Part shown: piece by piece, positions 11,841-24,133 of the stretch
Numbering within the stretch: the stretch's first letter is position 1
Layout: each line of letters starts with the position of its first letter
Assembly: GCA_032821775.1 (NCBI GenBank)
Contig: JAVLRN010000012.1
Span: 2,526,315 to 2,590,314, forward strand
Source of the DNA: Sanguinoderma infundibulare
Lineage: Eukaryota > Basidiomycota > Agaricomycetes > Polyporales > Polyporaceae
Direction of reading: 5' to 3'
DNA length: 64,000 nucleotides
Program-made: the position numbers and the translations under genes
The notes under the pieces: model-generated
What the model was told of the DNA's origin: nothing
Database searches by the model: none
What the model saw: only the letters and a program-made list of their open reading frames with translations

Positions 11841-13262
11841 CACCCGCACCCGAGAATTACCCGCACCCGTCGATGTACGGGTTCATGCGCGGGTTAGTAC
11901 CACAATACGTATTGTTGTAAAGCTTTTTTATATTTAGCAAAAATATTTCAGCTGCTCTCGTTGAGGAAGCAGCAAGCTCGCCCATCTGGACTCACACGGC
12001 CAACTGACCGTGGCTCTGGCAGGCAAGCATCACCATCCCTCACCGAGAACAGACACATGAAGTGTCTGCGACTCCGAGCTCGAGGCTCAGAGTCCCGTGA
12101 AATGTCCAAAAATTGAGTATGAACGGCCGAGACGGCCGAGCGCAAGCTCGCGACCGCCTCGGGCACGTTCCGCCAGCCGCGCGAGCAGCGCCTCCATATA
12201 TATACGAGCGCCAGAGAGACAGGGACATAGTACATGCATAAGACAAGGGAAAGCGTGGGGGAGGCGAGTCTTGAGGAGGAGATGGGGCGCGGAGGGGGAG
12301 AGGCAGGAAGTGAACGCGGACTCACTTACCAAAACTGTCTGAATTCCCCGTCCTGTACCTCATGCGTGACTCTCCCAAATCGCCGCCATCCATCCGAACC
12401 AACCGCTAGCCAATCCAAGTCCAACTCGCTGAGATATGAGGAATCTTGAGGGCGGCCGAAAGCGATGCTGAACTTGAAGAGCCGTAGCTCGAGATTAAGG
12501 GCGGAGAACAGCCTGAAAGTTGGTATACCTGTCCATGACAGACAATAGCAGCGATCGAATGCGTCTTTCTGAGTGCGGGAGGCCGAGTTGAGGAAGGGGA
12601 GCGAGTTCGAGGCGACGTCCGAGGTCTGATAAGCGCCCGTCGCGACACCGCGAACGTCTCTCGGTCTCTGACAGTCGTGGTGAGCCCGGGGATGGTCAGA
12701 TAGCGTTTAGAACGAGTCAAGGGGGCCGAAAAAGACGCCCCAGATGAATGAGGGGTGACAAAAGGAGCAGGAGAAGAAGGGTCGCGGTCTCAGGCAGACG
12801 CGCGCCCTTGGAAACAACGAGAAACAAAGGAGACATCGCGACGCACATGCACGAGAATGCGACCAGGTGGGTCCCGGATCCAAGGATGAGGTCAGGCGAC
12901 CCAAGGAACGCGTCATAACGCGGTCCCGATGTACCTAGAACAGATGGGGGACGTCAGTAGGGCGGCGCAACCTCCAGACTCCAGCTGCGTAGGCAACGCG
13001 TCCCAAGGTCTTGCTAGGCCGCGGATGTCGTCCTTGAACTCTTCGGCGTCGTCGTCGTCATCGTCGCCGTCGTCGTCGTCGAAGGGCGAGGAAAGAGTGA
13101 GGCGGAAAGCCAGAGGCGAGAGGAAGAGACGAGCCCGGGCGGCTGCAATTGGTATGTGGGCGCTTATTCCGGCTGCAGGACCCGTAACCCGAGCCTCGGG
13201 TTCGGGGTTGCCCAGGGTTGCGGTCGGGTCGGCCAAGTCCGGCCCGCACCCGTGCCACAGCC
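11797..13262. mobile_element. Candidate hAT-like element with 16-bp terminal inverted repeats
   Basis: The left end ggctgtagcacgggtg (11797-11812) is matched in reverse complement by cacccgtgccacagcc (13247-13262) with one mismatch. Both ends are followed inward by dense cgggt/acccg words (11813-11900 and 13190-13246). Such subterminal ACCCG clusters are common in hAT elements. No clear 8-bp target duplication is visible and no transposase domain is recognisable inside, so it would be a non-autonomous or decayed copy. The interior includes an Asp-rich minus-strand frame near 13020-13100 that I do not trust as a gene. Confidence 0.4.
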
Positions 13263-13290
13263 TATGCCCAGCACAACTTAGACCAGGCTA

Positions 13291-13352
13291 CTATGGGGAC
13301 GGACGGCACTCCACTTCTCCTTCGCATCCAAGCACTCACGAACTGGCCATTC
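13291..13352 (+). pseudogene. F-box-like gene fragment
   Basis: A ~60-bp piece (ctatggggacggacggcact, then cttctccttcgcatccaagc) matches the WGR-ALxFSLASK-HA part of the downstream F-box-like genes. It has no flanking family sequence, so it is a stray fragment left by duplication or deletion. Confidence 0.6.
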
Positions 13353-13488
13353 TACCAACAGCGTTGCAGCACCAGCTAGCTGGACGCGCTCGAATCGAAG
13401 GTGCCGCGTACAGACACCGCGTAGCGCCTCGTCTTAAAGTTCGAGTTGGGGCGAACTGTCTCCTCCGCTCTCTCCGTTCCACCACGCC

Positions 13489-15152
13489 ATGTCCCTCCAG
13501 CTGCTCGATCTCAACGACGATGTCCTCCAGCACATCGTTGAACTCCTGTGGGGACGAGCTGCGCTCCGCTTCTCCCTTGCATCCAAGTACGCCCATCAAC
13601 TCGCTATTCATCGCGTTGCGGCCGTAGTCAGTTGCGGAGACCGGGACAGGCTGTCGCTCATTCACCGCGTCCTGCTTCGTGGCCCCCGACCTCGCGTACG
13701 ACACCTCGAGGACATGGACATACATGGTCGCGCGATAACATATTCGGATCTCGAGGCAAGCTGAACCGCGTCGAGTTCAAGGCTGGGGCGGTGCGCACGC
13801 CCGCCGCCATGGATTTGCTGCGGACCTCACCGTTCTCTCTCTCGGCTCGAACTCGAGCCGCGCACATCGTTCTACAGATCCCGCCGAATGGGTGCCGTTG
13901 CTCAATGTCTTGGCCGCATGCCCTCACCTCCACACGCTCAACATGTGCTTAGCCCAGTTGCCTGACGCGTCTATGCACGAGATCGAAAACTATTCCACTC
14001 CGACCTTTCCCTCGCTGCGCAGGCTGTTCTTGTGGCGTGTCGTTCCTGCTGCTCTGGGCCTCGTGCGGCTCGCCCCGAATCTGCACACTCTTCACGTATT
14101 AACCAGCAGGTGGTTCGACACCCGCCTCACACCCAATTATGAACCCGCCAGTGATGAGCTCTGCCCGTGGCGAATGCGCTCTGTTGCGGTCTATGAAATA
14201 CTGGGGGTGGCACCGCTTCTGGGCACGGTGGACCATCTGCAACTCGAATGTCATGCTGTTCGTTGGCCTGAGGGAATGTTGGAGGTGTTCCGAAGGGCGT
14301 CTCCGATCCGAGCCCAGGTGCAGACGTCGGTCCAATACAACAGTATGGAGTTGCTGACGCGAGTGTGCGGAGAGGCATCGCGGTTGAGGTGTCTGGAGCT
14401 GAAGATGGACCGTTTTCCGGAGATCGGAGATGAGGCCGAGTGGGAGGGCGCTGTGCCTCGATGGTTTGTGCGTCCCGAGCATGTTCCATGTCCCGTGCTT
14501 CCGCACGTCCGAGTCATTCGACTGACTACCGTCGCCGATTTACAGGAGACGATCCCTGCAGCCCTCAGGTCACTGTCTTTATTCGGCCTGCGAGTGCAAC
14601 TGGGGAGGATGCCGGAGCTGAACGGTCAAATGATCGGAGAGACTCGCCTGGCTTTCGACCACCCGATATACGACAGACAGAAGGTAGAAGCACGTAGGCG
14701 TTACCGCGCTCGAGTGGAGAGTGCGAATGCCCTTCCCCGCAGGTTTGCTGCTGCGATCCCTACCTTGCGGGTCGTGGCGATCGGGGACGAAGAGCCCAAC
14801 GAAGACTATGACGGGACGTGGGTCGAATATAACGTGAAGCTCCGGATGGGCGACGGCGCCGAGGACGGGCATCGCGAGGAGCTGTGGGACGACTACGAAT
14901 ATCAGGGTGAATGGTATCGGGATAGAGTGAGGACGTTGGAGTGGTGGCGGGTCGTGCGGGATGGGGAGGACGTCGTACGGCTGGACCCGCTCATGGTGGA
15001 ACAGGGCACGCGAGTGCAGAGGTTCTTTGAGATGGCGGACTTTGAGATGCTCGAGTGCATTGACGGTGAGTGCCAGTGGTAGGATGGGTGTTGGTTGGCT
15101 GGGGGTCTGATTATTGCTTGCTGCTCGGACAGATCTCCTCTCTGGCTTGTGA
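13489..15152 (+). pseudogene. F-box-like/LRR protein, array member 1, internal deletion
   Basis: Starts with the family N terminus MSLQLLDLNDDVLQHIVELL and keeps frame to about 13760, where a deletion of roughly 200 bp relative to members 2-4 shifts the frame. The rest of the coding sequence is intact in another frame from about 13892. It carries leucine-rich segments (PSLRRLFL, LAPNLHTLHV), then PRWF at the splice donor (intron 14468-14545), then LRSLSLFGLRVQLGRMP, RVVAIGDEEPNEDYDG and WWRVVRDGEDVV. The last intron is 15066-15132, followed by the short terminal exon and TGA at 15150-15152. F-box proteins are substrate receptors of SCF ubiquitin ligases. This copy probably cannot make a full protein. 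Confidence 0.7.
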
Positions 15153-15571
15153 ATTGAACGGACAGAATGCTCATCGTTTGGCGTGGAGTACTGTGTGTCT
15201 GCAGTCCCTGGAAGACTGTACGTGGTACTTAGCAACTTACCGTCGATGGCTATGGATGGCCCTGAATTTGGATATCAACGCTTATGTAAGCGTCTGCTGT
15301 CCTTTCCAACTCTCGTTCCGAACTTCCACTTCCAGCTTCCTCCCGACCGATGAGCTTGAGCGTACCCAGCCGCCACTCCACATATCCAAATGCTTTATAT
15401 TTAAACCCTTTCTAGGTGCTGTAGATCGCTTGCGCGCCCAGCCTTGCGACACCTCTTCAAGTTTCTCATCCTCTCCATCCGAACTTGGTTCCGTCACGGA
15501 ATCCGGTGTGGATTCCTGGCTGTGGAGGGATGCGTCGGCCAGGCAGACCTTCCACGGAATATCGCCGGGCC

Positions 15572-16490
15572 ATGCTCGGCCTCCAGTTGCTGCATCTTAC
15601 AGTGCTTTGCATAAAACACTGCAGGTCGCGGGCCAGCGCAAGGCTGTTTGCTCCTGTTTGTTCTGCCGGGGAACTTCCTGTTTCGGGCATCGCGCGCTTG
15701 CCGCGACTACGCCCTCTCAGATGGTTCTCGAGACACCACCCCTATTCCTGCTTGAAAATTACATACTCACATCTGCTTTATGCTAGCGGAGACATAAGCA
15801 GTGCTTTCAAGCCGATTTGTGCTCAAGGGCCGCTCTTCCTGGGCGATGGCTCTCGGACGCGGCGGCGTCTTCTCGGCCATTCAAACAAAGACAAACAGCC
15901 TGCTGGGCACGCGACCTGCAGTGTTTTATGCAAAGCACTGTAACAACGACGTTCTTCATCACATCCTGGACAGATTCTATGGGAAGAGCACTGGACCTCG
16001 CACCCCTTGCCCTGAATCTACACGCGTTTTATTTTCAGGCCCATGGTCCCATCGCCCACAATATCGTCGGGATCAACCCTCCACTGGGACCGCCCTCGCC
16101 ACCCTCGCGCTATTGTGCTCGCCCCAATCTCGCGCATGCGTTACGGCATCAATCTTCTCGCGGTCCGTGCCTTGCTTCGACGCACACGAAGTCGTCCAAG
16201 CGTCGAAAATCACGTTGTTGGTTGAGGCACTCCGCACTGAGGTTTCTCCCATTCGAACGCAACTAGCCGCAGCCGTTGAAGACCGCCCCATGGGATCTTT
16301 GAAGCAGGTTGATAATCCTAACCCGGCGTTATGGTTGAGGTATCTCGAGCTCAGGGTCGAGGTCGCGGCGGTAGATGCCGCATACACGAGTTGGGTTGTG
16401 AGCAACGATGTTTCCGAGTTGGTCGTGACTGGCTGACTGAACTCGATACTTATCCCCCAGGACAACGTCCCCTTTGCGCTCTATTTGGAG
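15572..16490 (+). pseudogene. F-box-like fragment split by a MITE
   Basis: Begins MLGLQLLHL at 15572 and is interrupted after the His-Leu codons by the 341-bp element 15600-15940. It resumes as NNDVLHHILDRFYG at 15943. Joined across the insertion the frame is continuous, which shows the gene was open when the element landed. After FYG a large deletion brings in the LRR part (ALDLAPLALNLHAF, 15985-16035). The end of exon 1 (LRYLELRVEV, 16340-16370) and the start of exon 2 (DNVPFAL, 16461-16480) are still recognisable. The third exon is absent. Confidence 0.65.
15600..15940. mobile_element. MITE with TA target duplication (Tc1/mariner/pogo-like)
   Basis: The terminal inverted repeats begin CAGTGCTTTGCATAAAACAC and are near-identical for about 32 bp. 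Weaker inverted similarity extends to roughly 70 bp (aggctgtttg on both sides). The element is flanked by TA at 15598-15599 and 15941-15942. It is too short to encode a transposase. The CAGTG ends and TA duplication fit the Tc1/mariner superfamily. Confidence 0.8.
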
Positions 16491-16664
16491 AACGCCTCTC
16501 GTGGCGCGGGGCGGGGTGTACAACAACCTAACCCCCCAGAAATTGTACTTCAGGACAGTGCCAGCCACAGTGGATGGAAATTGAAAGGTGCACGGCATGA
16601 CGATACGCGGGCGATGCAAATCGTATGACGGTGCAGGGTGTGTTCTGTGTTCTGTACTAACTAC

Positions 16665-16790
16665 ATCATTGTAGGCGTTCAGGTCAGGTGTGGGAGCTGA
16701 TTATACACTTGTGCAGTGGTAAACGCAATCTGAATTTCATGCATCGACAGTTCCGAGCACAGGCAACCACCCAAATAGCCCTGACAAATG
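16665..16790. repeat. Dispersed repeat, partner of 9850-9990
   Basis: Same block order as 9850-9990 (agctgattatacacttgtg, then cagtggtaaacgcaatctga, then acaggcaaccacccaaatag). It lies just upstream of F-box member 2, so it may overlap that gene's promoter. Confidence 0.5.
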
Positions 16791-16913
16791 CAGGGTGGAA
16801 CTCCGGCCAAGCACCTGCTGTATCGGGCCACACCGTGGGACACGGCAGATGCCAGGAATGATACGAACCTTGACCTGCCCAGCGGCTACTATTCGTGTAC
16901 GTGTCCTCCCACC

Positions 16914-18790
16914 ATGTCCTTGCAACTGCTCGATCTCAACATCGACGTCCTCCAGCACATCGTCGACCTCCTATGGGGACGGTCGGCACTCCACTTTTCC
17001 CTCGCATCCAAGTACGCACAGGAGCTCGCTATTCATCGCGTTGCCGCCATAGTCAGCTGCGGAGACCGGGGCAGACTCTCGCTGGTCCACGGCGTCCTCC
17101 TTCGTGGCCCTCGCCCTCGTGTGGGACACCTTGAAGACCTCGTCATACACCACGATGCTATATACGAGGATCTCGTGGCCTCGCGGAACATGCAGTCCAA
17201 CGACATGGAAAACGCATCTACCGCCATTCAGCTCATCATCGACCTCATCCTAAATGCACCAAACCTTCGCCGGCTCGCCCTCCCTAATCACAGCGATGGT
17301 CACTTAGAGCGCGATCCTCGGGTGTGGGATTGTCTCCGCGGTTTGCTCAAGCTGACCCGCGTCGAGTTCGATGTTGCCCCCATGTCCTCGCCCACCGTCA
17401 TGGACTTCCTGCGGACATCCGGCTGGAACCTAACCGTCCTCTCCTTCGATTCGCACTGGAGCGACATATATCATTCTCGAGATGCCGTCTCTTGGGTGCC
17501 GTTTCTCGCTGCCATCGCGGCATTCCCTCACCTCCACACCCTCAACGTGCACGGAGTTCTCGTGCCTCTGGCGTCCTTGCGCGAGATCGAGAACTATTCC
17601 CCGCCGACATTTCCCTCCCTACGCAGGCTGTTCTTACGAGAAGTAGTTCCTACCGTGCTAGACGTTGTGCAGCTGGCACCGAATATACACACTCTCCACC
17701 TATGCATCCGCAACTTACACCCCATGTTGGGCACTCGCTCCCAACCCAGTGAAAGCATCTCCTTGCCTCCAATGCGCTCTGTTGTGCTCGATTCGGGGGT
17801 TGACTTAGTCAGGGTACTCCCATTTCTGGGCAACGTGGACCATCTGCAAGTACTCCAATGTACTGAGGCGACGTTCGAGGTGATCCGAAACGCGGCGTTC
17901 GGGGTGTTCCGAAACGCGTCTCCGATCCGAGCCCAGGTGCAGACGTCGGTCCAATACGACAATGTGGGGTTGCTGACGCGACTTTGCGGAGAGGCACCGA
18001 GGCTGAGGTGCCTGGAGCTGAAGGTGGTCGATTTTATGGAGTTCCGGGAGGAGGTTGACTGGGAGGCCGGTGTGCCTCGGTGGTTTGTGCGTCCCGAGCC
18101 CGCTCCTTGCCTCCGCACGGCCGAGTACCAACTTGACTGATTATTGGTGCCGATTTACAGGATAACATGCCTGCAGCCCTCGGGTCGCTCCCTCTAGTCG
18201 GTTTGCGAGTACAGCTTGGGAAGATGCCAAACTTGCCACTAGGAGAAAGCGAAGGCAGCAGTTCCGAGTCACTGCCTCTCCACCGTCCGATAGACGATCA
18301 TGGACCCAAGGCAGCTGCCCGCAGGCGCTACCAGGCTCGGGTGGAGAGTGCGAAGGACCTTCCCCGCCGGCTTGCCGCCGCGATCCCCACCTTGCGGATC
18401 GTGGCCATCGGGGACGAAGAGCCTGACGAAGATTATGACGGGACGGGATGGGGCCGGAGGCTGCGAATTGGCAAGGGCGCGGAGGATCATCGCGAGGAGC
18501 TCTGGGACGACTACGAGTATCAGGGTGGATGGTATATGAGGAGAGTGAGGACGCTGGAGTGGTGGCGGGTCGTGCGGGATGGGGAGGACGTCGTGCGGCT
18601 GGACGCGCTCACGGTGGAGCAGGGCACGCGAGTGCAGCGGTTCTTTGAGAAGGCGGACTTTGAGATGCTGGAGCGGATTGATGGTGAGTGGTAAGATGCG
18701 TGTCGTTCGCCGGCGGGTCGTAGCTCATACGTTTTGCTCGCTGCTCGAACAGATTTCCTTCGAGATTTTGAATCGCACGGAGAGCAATAA
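16914..18790 (+). CDS. F-box-like/LRR protein, array member 2
   Basis: Three exons: 16914-18086, 18161-18683 and 18753-18790, together 578 codons with no internal stop. The F-box-like N terminus is MSLQLLDLNIDVLQHIVDLL followed by WGRSALHFSLASKYAQELAI. Irregular leucine-rich segments follow (LILNAPNLRRLALPN, FPSLRRLFLREVVP, LAPNIHTLHLCI), then a C-terminal conserved block (VVAIGDEEPDEDYDG, WWRVVRDGEDVVRLDAL, EQGTRVQRFFEKADFEMLE). The start at 16914 was chosen over the longer open frame because all members share MSLQLL. Intron 1 has the donor GTGCGT directly after Trp-Phe, as in members 1, 3 and 4. The last exon adds only about a dozen residues. Inferred role: SCF substrate receptor; the target is unknown. 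Confidence 0.8.
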
Positions 18791-19377
18791 GTGGTGTCCA
18801 TCGGTTATGTGCTCCAGCATGCGAAGGCCACGGATACCGCGACGGGTATGTGTGTACGTGAATGTGAGCGCCGGATTTGCGGCGGTAGGCCCACAAGTCG
18901 TTGGGATGGAACTCACCGAGGCGCAGAATAGCGAGCGAGGGCTGGCAGGAATGGATCAAACCAACTTGCAATGTAGTAATCGAGAACGTCGGAGAAAACG
19001 TCGTGAGGGAATTGCCAGAATGGTCCTGCAGCCTACAGAATAGTCTCATGGTATATAGCATCCTGTGTTGAAAGCTGGTTGGCAAATACTAATCGTCTGA
19101 AAACAGGGAAGACCGTAGGATGCTTAATAAGCAGTGACACAGTGAGGCGCCGCTCGAACCTTAATCTTTGTCTCTCACCTCCACGTCCACGATCCCAACT
19201 GACGAGCTCACGACTGGGGTGAGCACACACCCACCATTCCACGGTGCTTTGGAGCCCTGCAGCACCCGCTGAACACGATAAACCCGCTGGTGCTCCCGCT
19301 GTGCATCGTGCCTCACCTTGAGCTACGTCTCCCGGGCATCCGCCTCTCCGGTCCGAACTCGGTTCCACCACGTCACT

Positions 19378-21132
19378 ATGTCCCTCCAGCTGCTCGACCT
19401 CAACGACGACGTTCTTCGTCACGTCCTCGACTTCCTGTGGGGACGAACGGCACTCCGCTTCTCCCTCGCATCCAAGCACGCCCACGAACTCTCCATTCAT
19501 CGCGTTGCCGCCATAGTCACCTGCGAAAACCGGGACAGACTGATGCTCATGCACGACGTTCTCCTCCATGGCCCCCGACCTCGTGTTAAACACCTCGAGG
19601 ACCTGATCATACACGCGCAAGTCATGGCCTCGTGGCACACCAGCACAACGCCTACAGGCATCCAGCTCATCATAGATATCCTCATGAATGCACCCAACCT
19701 TCGCCGCCTCGCTCTCCCACGAATCAAAGGCATCTTCGAGCAGTGCGATCCTCAGATGGAACGCTGCCTCCTCGGCTTGCGCAGGCTGAAGCGCGTCGAG
19801 CTGGCTGCACCTGTTGGCGTCATGGACTTCCTGCGGAGCTCTGGCTGGAACCTCACCGTGCTTTCTCTCGATGCCCCGAGCCTGACTGGGAATGCCACCT
19901 CATGGCTGCCATTCCTCCGCCTCCTCGCTGCCTTCCCTCGGCTACACACCCTCAAGACGTGCGGGAAGATGGGACCGGCCGCCGCGTCCTTGCGCGACAT
20001 TAAGGATTACTCCCCGCCTACCTTTCCCGAGTTGCGCAGACTGTTTTTACGGTCGGCTACCCCGACATCGCTGAATCTCGTGGAGCTCACACCGAATCTG
20101 CACACTCTTCACTTGCACGTCGACTACGGCCGTCTCCACGGTGTCCCTATTACGTCCGTCGCTCCCTTGCTGCCCATGCGCTTTATTGCTATCGATTTCG
20201 ATTCGCCGGATGCGCTTCTGGTGGTAGAAAAGCTCCTGAACACCGCGCACCATCTACGTGCACAGCTCATGTTTCAGAGTAACGATCCGACCATGGAGAT
20301 CGGCGTCGTTTCGAATATGTTTCGAACGGTTTGTCCGGTTCGAGCTCAGCTATGGACGACGATCGGCGACCACAGCACGGAGCTCTTCAGGCGACTTTAC
20401 GGAGAGGTACCGCGGCTCCGGTGCTTGGGGCTGAAGGTGCAATTTACGGCGATATCTCTCTGGGAGTGGGAGGCCACTGTGCCTCAATGGTTTGTGCGTC
20501 ACAATCATATTCTTTCACCCCCAGCATGTCGCTCCGAGACTGACTATTGCAAATATGTAGGCGAGGATGCCGCCGGCTCTCGGACCTCTCTCTCTATTGG
20601 GCATACGAGTGCAACTTGGGATGATGCCTTCTCTAAGGGACGGGGATGGTCGGGAGGGCATGCTGCAGGCCATGCTGCACTATCGCGAGCGAGTGAAGAG
20701 TATGAATGCCCTCCCTCGCCGGCTTGCCGCCGCGATGCCTACCTTACGTGTCGTGGCGATCGCGGACGAGGAGCCGAATCAGGATTACGACGGGACATGG
20801 AGACGAAATCTCGAGATGGGCCAGGGTGCGGAGGACCATCGCGAGGAGTTGTGGGACGATTACGAGTATGAGGGTGAATGGTACGAGGATAGGGCTAGGA
20901 CGTTGGAGTGGTGGCGGATCGTACGGGATGGGGAGCACGTCGTGCGGCTGGATGCGCTCACGGTGGAGCAGGGTACGCGAGTGCAGAGGTTTTTTGAGAA
21001 TGCGGACTTGGAGATGGTCGAGCACATTGACGGTGCGTGGCAACGTTGCTATTGGGCTGTGTGGTGATTCGGTGGTGGTCTGACCAATGATCATTGCCCG
21101 CTGCTCGAACAGACTTCCTCTTGAGCTTATGA
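19378..21132 (+). CDS. F-box-like/LRR protein, array member 3
   Basis: Exons 19378-20493, 20561-21032 and 21113-21132 give 536 codons including TGA. N terminus MSLQLLDLNDDVLRHVLDFL, then WGRTALRFSLASKHAHELSI. LRR-like segments include LRRLALPRIKG, FPELRRLFLRSATP and LTPNLHTLHLHV. The C-terminal block is LRVVAIADEEPNQDYDG and WWRIVRDGEHVVRLDAL. Met 19378 is preferred to an in-frame Met at 19318, which would add 20 residues absent from the paralogues. The intron 1 acceptor (tatgtag, 20554-20560) has moved relative to members 1 and 2. The open frame reads through intron 1 in a different frame, so splicing is required for the conserved C terminus. Confidence 0.8.
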
Positions 21133-21839
21133 TTACACGGAGAGTAGTACCTACCGCTTATTGCTTCCAGCACGTCAATGACATGACCATTCTTCTGGAG
21201 ACAAAGTCACCCGAGGCCGGATGCCAGGGGCGGATCGTCGGTGGTCGGACCAGTCGTTGGATGGAGCTCATCCGGGAGTCCGAGGTGATCGGCGAGCATG
21301 AAAGCGATGTATCATATTAGCTGGTTGGTATCCCACTGCGTCGGAGATCAGGTATTGAGGTGTTTGCTAGCGTCACGGTCACGGTGGTCTTGTACGTAGA
21401 ACAGAATGATTCTTTTGACGGGCGACATCGCTCCCTACAAAGTATTAGCGTGGGTGAATCAATTTGGTAATCATATAAGAGCCTATACGATGACTGGGAC
21501 TCGCCACTTCCCCAGGATGTGTATTTGGTACAAGTTTACAACGCCGGAGAACGAATAATGTATGCTTACTAAGCCGCGTGAGGCTGGAAACTTGATCAAA
21601 TGCGGAAGCGGCGCGCCGCTGTCTCGCTTGTACTACATATACGTCCAGCCTCCCGACGAGCTCCCCACCGACGAGCTCACGACGGACAAGAGCATCCACC
21701 CATTTTGAAGAACTTTTCAACACCCGCTGGACGCGCACGATTGGTAGGTGCCTACGTGTACGACGCTGCGCATCGTGTCTTGCCTTGGGCCGCGGGGCAC
21801 GTCCTCCGTCTCTCGATCCCAACTCGGTTCCACTGCGCC

Positions 21840-23630
21840 ATGTCCCTCCAGCTGCTCGAACTCAACGATGACGTTCTTCATCACATCGTCGACCTCCTGT
21901 GGGGACGAACGGCACTCCACTTCTCCCTCGCATCCAGGCACACCCATGACCTCGCCGTCCGTCGTGTCGCCGCCATAATCACTTGTGGAGACCGGAACAG
22001 GCTCACACTCATTCACGACGTCCTCCTTCGTGAACATCGGGCAGGGTATCTCGAGGCCCTGGTCGTACAAGATAGAGCGATACCGTATGCCGAGTACGCC
22101 CGTGGAGGCGTCGCGACACCTACCATCCAGCTCGTCATCGATCTCATCCTGAACGCACCAAACCTTCGCCGGCTCGCCCTCCCACGCATCGAGGGGCTCC
22201 TGAAGCACGATACTGGGATGGAAACATGCCTGCTCGGCTTGCGCAACCTGAAATGCGTCGAGTTCGAGCTCGAAGCAATACACTCGACTGCCATCATGGA
22301 CTTCTTGCGGACATCCGGCTGGAACCTGACCGTCCTCTCGCTCGACTCCGGCTCGAGCGACGCTTTCAACGATAGCGATGCCACCTTATGGGTGCCGTTG
22401 CTCGATGCGCTCGCTGCCTTCCCTCGGCTACACACCCTCAACATCCGCAAATCCCAGGTACCCGGCGCGTTCTTGCGCGAGATCGACAACTATTCCCCGC
22501 CCACCCTTCCGTCGCTGCGCAGGCTGTTCTTGCGGCAGGTCATTCCCTCGGCGCTGGACCTCGTGCGGCTCACCCCGAATCTGCATACCCTTCATCTGGA
22601 CATCGACATAGTCTACGAGGGTTGGTTCCGCCCTCCCTTGCCGCATGACGAGGGATTCTCCCTCCCGCCAGTGCGTTCTCTTTTGTTATATTATACGGAA
22701 GAGCTACTCTGGGTAGAACCACTTCTGAACTCCACTGTGCATCATCTGCAACTCACATGCGATCCTGACTGCGCGGATTCGGTCTTGGCTGTGTTCCAAA
22801 TCGCGTCCCCGGTCCGAGCCCAGCTACGGACGGCGTTCGGAGACCAACATGTGGAGTTCTTGAGGCAGCTCTGCGGACCCGGATACGCACAGAGCCTGAG
22901 GTGCCTGGAGCTGAAAGTGGAGTATTGGGGGGCCGAAGAGGAGGGTTGGTCGGAGGGCGATGTGGGCCCATGGTTTGTGCGTCGCGATCGTCTTCCTTTG
23001 CTCCCCATCGTATCACCCCGCTAACTACTTACTGTGATACGCAGGAGAGCATTCCTGCGGTCCTCGGAATGCTCCCCATACTCGTCCTGCGAGTGCAACT
23101 TGGGAGAATGCCGGACATACCCCTTTGAGCGATCGAAGGAATTCCCGTGCCTTCCGTTCATCCGATTTACGACGAGCAGAAGGCCGTGGTCGCCATGCGC
23201 TACCATGCGCGAGTAGAGAATACGAAGGCCCTTCCCCGCCGGTTTGCTGCTGCGATTCCTACCTTGCGGGTCGTGGCGATCGGGGACGAAGAGCCCGATG
23301 ACGGGACATGCAAGACGACGCTCCGGATGGGAGAGGGTGCGGAGGACCATCGCGAGGAGTTGTGGGACAACTACGAGTATCAGGGCGACTGGTACGAGGA
23401 TAGGGTGAAGACGTTGGAGTAGTGGCGGATCGTGCGGGATGAGGGGAACGTTGTGCGGCTGGACGCGCTGACGGCGGAACAGGGCACGCGAGTGCAGAGG
23501 TTCTTTGAGAAGGCGGACTCTGAGATGGTCGAGCGCGTTGACGGTGAGTGTTACTTTTGGCATGGGCATTGGTTGGCCTCTGGTCTGATTATCACCCGCT
23601 GCTCGAACAGACTTCCTCTCGGGCTTATGA
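21840..23630 (+). pseudogene. F-box-like/LRR protein, array member 4, two nonsense codons
   Basis: Exon 1 (21840-22976) is fully open: MSLQLLELNDDVLHHIVDLL, WGRTALHFSLASRHTHDLAV, LRRLFLRQVIPSALDL. Exon 2 from 23045 reads ESIPAVLGMLPILVLRVQLG but has TGA at 23126-23128. It also has TAG at 23420-23422, where the paralogues have Trp (TLEWWR becomes TLE-stop-WR). Sequence after both stops is still recognisable, to VDD and the terminal exon ending at 23630. Decay is therefore recent. A protein truncated after about 407 residues, with the whole F-box and LRR part, could still be made. Confidence 0.7.
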
Positions 23631-24133
23631 TTGTACGTACGGAGAGTAGTACCTACCGGTTGTAGCCTTCAGTACGCGAAGGGCATCGATGTGCTCCTGG
23701 AGACAAACATGCGTGGTACCATCCCCAGAGATATCAAGATGATCGACAACCAACTAGACATTCGATGAGAATGCCTCTTGGGTCACCGCACAAGAGCAAC
23801 TTTCGGAGTGCTTGTGAGCAGCGGAAGGCGGTGCGAGTGCTTGGATGACCCACGTGCAGACGTGCAGACCGCTAGAGCAGCTCACCGTTTGGATATTATG
23901 TAGAAGTCATGTCAGAGTTCTGAACAGCGTGAAGTCAAGTCGGCATTCCGCAGCACGACCATTGAAGTTCAAGCCCTTGTGACCGAGCACGGTCTCCAGT
24001 AACTTGCAAGTTCCCACCGTTTCCGGAGCGTGTGAACGGACTTCGACAGCTACAAAATCGTTCAGTGCGTCAAAGTGCTGCGGTAGGGATCCGTCTTCAT
24101 TCCCCCTCTTGCACCCCCTCCTGCGCATGCAGT

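Noticed and set aside
12929..13627. 232-codon plus-strand frame
   Set aside because: It crosses the end of the candidate hAT element and the start of F-box member 1 and has no consistent features; it is a chance open frame in GC-rich DNA.
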